DNA from: JAIBAI01 sp044238875
GTDB lineage: Bacteria > Bacteroidota > Bacteroidia > M30B66
Reading direction: 5' to 3'
NCBI GenBank assembly: GCA_044238875.1
Contig: JBIICM010000092.1
Location: 1-9,806, forward strand
Length of the DNA stretch: 9,806 nucleotides
Positions 7,371 through 9,806 of the stretch are shown in pieces. Within the stretch, counting starts at the first letter, position 1. Each line of letters starts with the position of its first letter. A model generated the notes under the pieces. That model was not told the origin of the DNA. It worked only from the letters and a program-made list of their open reading frames with translations, and made no database searches. The translations under genes were made by a program, and so were the position numbers.

Positions 7371-8166
7371 TCACCGCTATCAGTTCTACATTAAAGATAA
7401 GTCTGGCCTTGGGCGGAATCATCGGGGGCCTGCCGGTTTCTCCGTATGCCAGTTCATAGGGAATTGATAACAATGCCTTGCCGCCCGCATTCAGATAAGC
7501 AATGCCTTCGTCCCAGCCGGGTATGACCATACCGGCGCCGAGTCTGAATGAAATGGGCTGTCCACGCAATACGGAAGAGTCGAAAATATCTCCGTTCTCC
7601 AGAAATCCGGTATAATGCACCTCCACGGATTTTCCTTTTTGGGGTTTGGGTCCGCTGCCCTGTTCAACAATTGTATAGCTCAGACCAGTGGCACTGGTTT
7701 TCATTTCAAGGCCCTTTACGGAAAACTGTTTGGGCGCAAAATCCTTTATCACTTCGAGCACCTCAACATCAAAAACAAGCCAGGACCCCGGAGGTATGCC
7801 CGGCATTTTTGTATCGCCGTAGCCAAGCTCCGGCGGAATGGTCAGTATGGCTTTATCGCCACCCCTGAGCATTGCAAATCCATCATCCCAGCCCTGGATG
7901 ACCTGCTTCATCCCAACCACAAATTCAAAGGGCTGATCCCGGTCTCTGGAACTGTCAAATTTTCGCTCATCCAGCAGCGTTCCGGTGTAATGTACCCTGA
8001 TTTTGTCGCCCTTCTCGATGGACTTACCCTTACCCTTTGAAATCAAGCGAATTTTAAGCCCGCTCTCGGTGCTGTCTGTGGCTCCTTCCCTGCGTTTTTT
8101 CCCTGATATCTGCCCCCAGACCAACCCGTTTATAAGCAAACAAGTGATGAGGAAGTATTTTTTCAT
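7366..8166 (-). CDS. secreted FKBP-type peptidyl-prolyl isomerase with two canonical domains
   Basis: Exported protein of 266 residues that should catalyse cis-trans isomerisation of Xaa-Pro bonds or act as a periplasmic chaperone. A signal peptide (about 1-19, KK then a hydrophobic core ending LVWGQ) is followed by two FKBP domains. Domain 1 (about 36-138) has VHYTG with Y60, F70-D71, F80, V89-I90, W93, Y116 and F132 at FKBP12 active-site positions. Its FDSSRDRDQPF stretch closely resembles FKBP12. Domain 2 (about 160-265) has Y185, F195-D196, I205 in place of the usual Phe, V214-I215, W218 and Y241. C9 is too near the N-terminus for a lipobox, so it is probably soluble in the periplasm. It is last in a three-gene tandem array, 6 bp after its paralogue, with almost no spacing to the convergent HPt gene. 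Clients are unknown. Confidence 0.93.
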   Translation of the reverse strand: MKKYFLITCLLINGLVWGQISGKKRREGATDSTESGLKIRLISKGKGKSIEKGDKIRVHYTGTLLDERKFDSSRDRDQPFEFVVGMKQVIQGWDDGFAMLRGGDKAILTIPPELGYGDTKMPGIPPGSWLVFDVEVLEVIKDFAPKQFSVKGLEMKTSATGLSYTIVEQGSGPKPQKGKSVEVHYTGFLENGDIFDSSVLRGQPISFRLGAGMVIPGWDEGIAYLNAGGKALLSIPYELAYGETGRPPMIPPKARLIFNVELIAVK

Positions 8167-8172
8167 GATAAA

Positions 8173-9084
8173 TTACTCTGCACTTATCAGTTCCACTTCA
8201 AAGACGAGCGTTGAGAACGGCGGAATGTTGGCTCCTGCGCCCTGGGCACCATACCCGATGGTGGAAGGTATAATAAGTTTTGCCTTAGAACCCGGCTTCA
8301 GTTCAGCGATACCCTCATCCCAGCCTTTGATTACCTGACCTTGCCCAAGTGTAAAGGAGAATGGTTCTCCTCGGTCAACACTGCTATCGAATTTACTTCC
8401 ATTGAGCAGATAACCGGTGTAGTGAACCGTAACTTTTTGTCCCGACTTAGGCTTTTCACCGGCACCTTCTGTTTGCCGGATAATGATCAACCCACTGGCG
8501 CTGGGTTGCTCGGTAATATTTTGTTCAAGCAGATATTTGCGCAGGTTCACCTCCTCATCAGCTTTGGCAATAGAATCAATTTTAACTTTTTCGGCCTGCA
8601 ACTGCGCAATGGTGACGAATTTGGTTAAGCCCACAAAAAATATCAGGTTATCGCCAGACTTTATTCCGGGCGGTAATTGGGGAGCCCTTGCCGTTTTAAG
8701 GAAAAATGAATCCGCCCTTGTAATGAAGGTAGCACTGTCGCCTGTTTCAAGCATGGCCAAACCTTCCATGATATCACCTTTATACGAGACTGGATTAAGT
8801 TGCACCATCAGTTCTCCCTGGGGAATCTTTTTTGAATCGAACATAATAGAGTCTTTGTTATCACCCCTGAACAGCGCATAACTGAGGTTTAGGGTCATAA
8901 CATCACTCAGATTGGGTTTCTGACCTGATTTCTTTTGGCGCAGCATTTTTATGAGCAACCCTTTTTCTGCTTTGGTATAACCTTTTGGGACCTTTTCGGT
9001 TTGTGCTTTTTTGCCTGACTGTGCCAGCAAAGCGGGTTGATAGCCGATAAAGAAAATGGCAAGCAGGATGATTAATTTTTTCAT
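8173..9084 (-). CDS. secreted FKBP-type peptidyl-prolyl isomerase with a degenerate N-terminal FKBP-like domain
   Basis: A 303-residue exported protein. The signal peptide (1 to about 22, ending ALLAQ) is followed by a basic stretch. A region (about 42-155) aligns loosely to an FKBP fold: MTLNLSYAL stands at VTVHYTGYL, FDS (82-84) is kept, GDIMEGLAML stands at GWDEGIAEL, and LPPG (137-140) stands near IPP. The active-site Tyr and Trp positions are lost, so this half is probably non-catalytic. A charged helical linker (about 155-190) leads to a canonical C-terminal domain (about 198-303) with Y222, F232-D233, F242, V251-I252, W255, Y278 and F295. Its ATG overlaps the stop of the upstream paralogue as TAATG, implying translational coupling. 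The canonical domain is certain; the degenerate-domain reading is my alignment by eye. The degenerate half could serve in dimerisation or client binding. Confidence 0.92.
   Translation of the reverse strand: MKKLIILLAIFFIGYQPALLAQSGKKAQTEKVPKGYTKAEKGLLIKMLRQKKSGQKPNLSDVMTLNLSYALFRGDNKDSIMFDSKKIPQGELMVQLNPVSYKGDIMEGLAMLETGDSATFITRADSFFLKTARAPQLPPGIKSGDNLIFFVGLTKFVTIAQLQAEKVKIDSIAKADEEVNLRKYLLEQNITEQPSASGLIIIRQTEGAGEKPKSGQKVTVHYTGYLLNGSKFDSSVDRGEPFSFTLGQGQVIKGWDEGIAELKPGSKAKLIIPSTIGYGAQGAGANIPPFSTLVFEVELISAE
8400..8442 (-). repeat. DNA-level trace of FKBP duplication (partner copy at 9311-9353)
   Basis: This 43-bp stretch, coding for KVTVHYTGYLLNG, matches 9311-9353 at about 36 of 43 positions when compared by eye. 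It is coding-sequence similarity between two tandem FKBP paralogues rather than a mobile or regulatory repeat. It supports duplication of one gene into the other, followed by divergence. Confidence 0.6.
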
Positions 9085-9806
9085 TATTCAACTTTTATCA
9101 ATTGTACATCAAAAATAAGCGGGCTAAACGGTGGTATCACCGGTGGACTTCCATTAGAGCCATAAGCAAGTTGCGAGGGAATAACCAAGGTGGCAGAACC
9201 GCCAACCTTCATTTCTTTGATAGCCTGATCCCATCCGGCAATCACTTCACCCTGACCAAGCGTAAACGTAAATGGTTGGTTTTGGTCAAAACTCGAGTCA
9301 AATTTCTTCCCATTGAGCAGATAGCCCGTGTAATGCACACTTACTTTTTGTCCTTTACGGGGTTTAGAACCATTACCGGGAAGGGTTTGAATAATGTACA
9401 GTCCATTTTTATCTGGCTTTTCCGTTATTTTTTTACGCTCAATATACTCCGCTATAAGGGCAGGCTCTTCTTCGCGCGCTTTTTCGGCTAAAGCCTGCCG
9501 ATCAGCATTTGCCTTAGCTTCCAGGGTACTGAGCCGCTTACGCGTTTCTTCCTCCGTTTGAATATCAACAAGGCCGAAGCGAAACATGAGTTCCTGGCCG
9601 GGTGAGAATCCTGGGGGCAAGGAATCCATTTTGTTGGCTTTCAGGAAAAAACTATCGGCACTAATAATGAATGCGGCACTGTCACCAATTTCCATCATGG
9701 CAAGTCCTTCCATGATATCCCCCTTAAAGGCATTGGTATCCAGTTGTATGAACTTGATGTCACCCGGAAAGTCGGGGTATCTTTTTGAATCGAAAATGAT
9801 GGAATC
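9084..9806 (-). CDS. FKBP-type peptidyl-prolyl isomerase, N-terminus beyond the right edge
   Basis: 240 residues are visible and the frame is open to the window end, so the start codon, any signal peptide and the promoter lie outside. The Met at 9713 is internal, because the 31 codons before it (beginning DSIIFDSKRY) match the paralogue's DSIMFDSKKI. The order is the same as in the next gene: degenerate FKBP-like domain (visible 1 to about 83, with FDS and GDIMEGLAMM), a Glu/Lys/Ala-rich, probably coiled-coil linker (about 84-125), then a canonical domain (about 133-240) with VHYTGYLLNGKKFDSS, F180, VIAGW, LAYG and FSPLIFDV. Near-identical motifs in both genes point to tandem duplication. Its stop shares an A with the next gene's start. 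Secretion is inferred from its paralogues, not seen. It is the first of the three visible genes of the operon, and more may lie upstream. Confidence 0.9.
   Translation of the reverse strand, partial: DSIIFDSKRYPDFPGDIKFIQLDTNAFKGDIMEGLAMMEIGDSAAFIISADSFFLKANKMDSLPPGFSPGQELMFRFGLVDIQTEEETRKRLSTLEAKANADRQALAEKAREEEPALIAEYIERKKITEKPDKNGLYIIQTLPGNGSKPRKGQKVSVHYTGYLLNGKKFDSSFDQNQPFTFTLGQGEVIAGWDQAIKEMKVGGSATLVIPSQLAYGSNGSPPVIPPFSPLIFDVQLIKVE

Noticed and set aside
7615..8040. 141-codon plus-strand ORF opposite the FKBP gene, plus others at 8003-8338, 8483-8881 and 9102-9491.
   Set aside because: They are antisense to clear FKBP domains and have no start context or domain signature.
8140..8166. 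Lipoprotein signal with C9 in the last FKBP protein.
   Set aside because: Cys at position 9 comes before a full hydrophobic core and lacks the L-x-[AG]-C context. An ordinary signal peptide ending near residue 19 fits better.
1..9806. Mobile elements, CRISPR arrays, tRNA or rRNA genes, toxin-antitoxin or defence genes.
   Set aside because: No transposase, integrase, regular repeat-spacer pattern, conserved RNA gene or defence-type domain was seen on either strand.

Overview
The window looks like ordinary chromosome from a member of the Bacteroidota. The grounds are TAnnTTTG-type -7 promoter elements placed a few bases before two start codons, the near absence of Shine-Dalgarno sequences, and protein sequences that resemble that phylum: a UvrA with a Ser in its first zinc module, an HPt protein with an HKxKPS motif, and signal-peptide FKBP paralogues. 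No rRNA, tRNA, CRISPR array, transposase, integrase or phage gene was found. The genes are closely packed; the longest gap is about 130 bp.

Left part, minus strand (1-3137): a dihydrolipoyl dehydrogenase gene (lpd) is followed 29 bp later by an asparagine synthase gene (asnB) that runs off the left edge. They could be co-transcribed, but no functional link is evident.

Middle, plus strand (3252-7354): a complete excinuclease subunit A gene (uvrA) diverges from lpd across a 114-bp region holding a good promoter and an inverted repeat. It is followed by a LOG/lysine-decarboxylase-like Rossmann gene, probably in the same operon. After a probable terminator there is a gap with repeated TTTACTAA motifs and a -7 element, then a small stand-alone HPt phosphotransfer protein.

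Right part, minus strand (7366-9806): a tandem operon of three secreted FKBP-type peptidyl-prolyl isomerase paralogues converges on the HPt gene with only 11 bp between stop codons. The two upstream members pair a degenerate FKBP-like domain, which lacks active-site residues, with a canonical C-terminal FKBP domain. The third has two canonical domains. The first member lacks its N-terminus because the window ends.

Most genes are housekeeping and I see no clear new multi-gene system. The most noteworthy items are the FKBP cluster with its degenerate partner domains, the motifs upstream of the orphan HPt gene, and the very short predicted leaders of uvrA and HPt.
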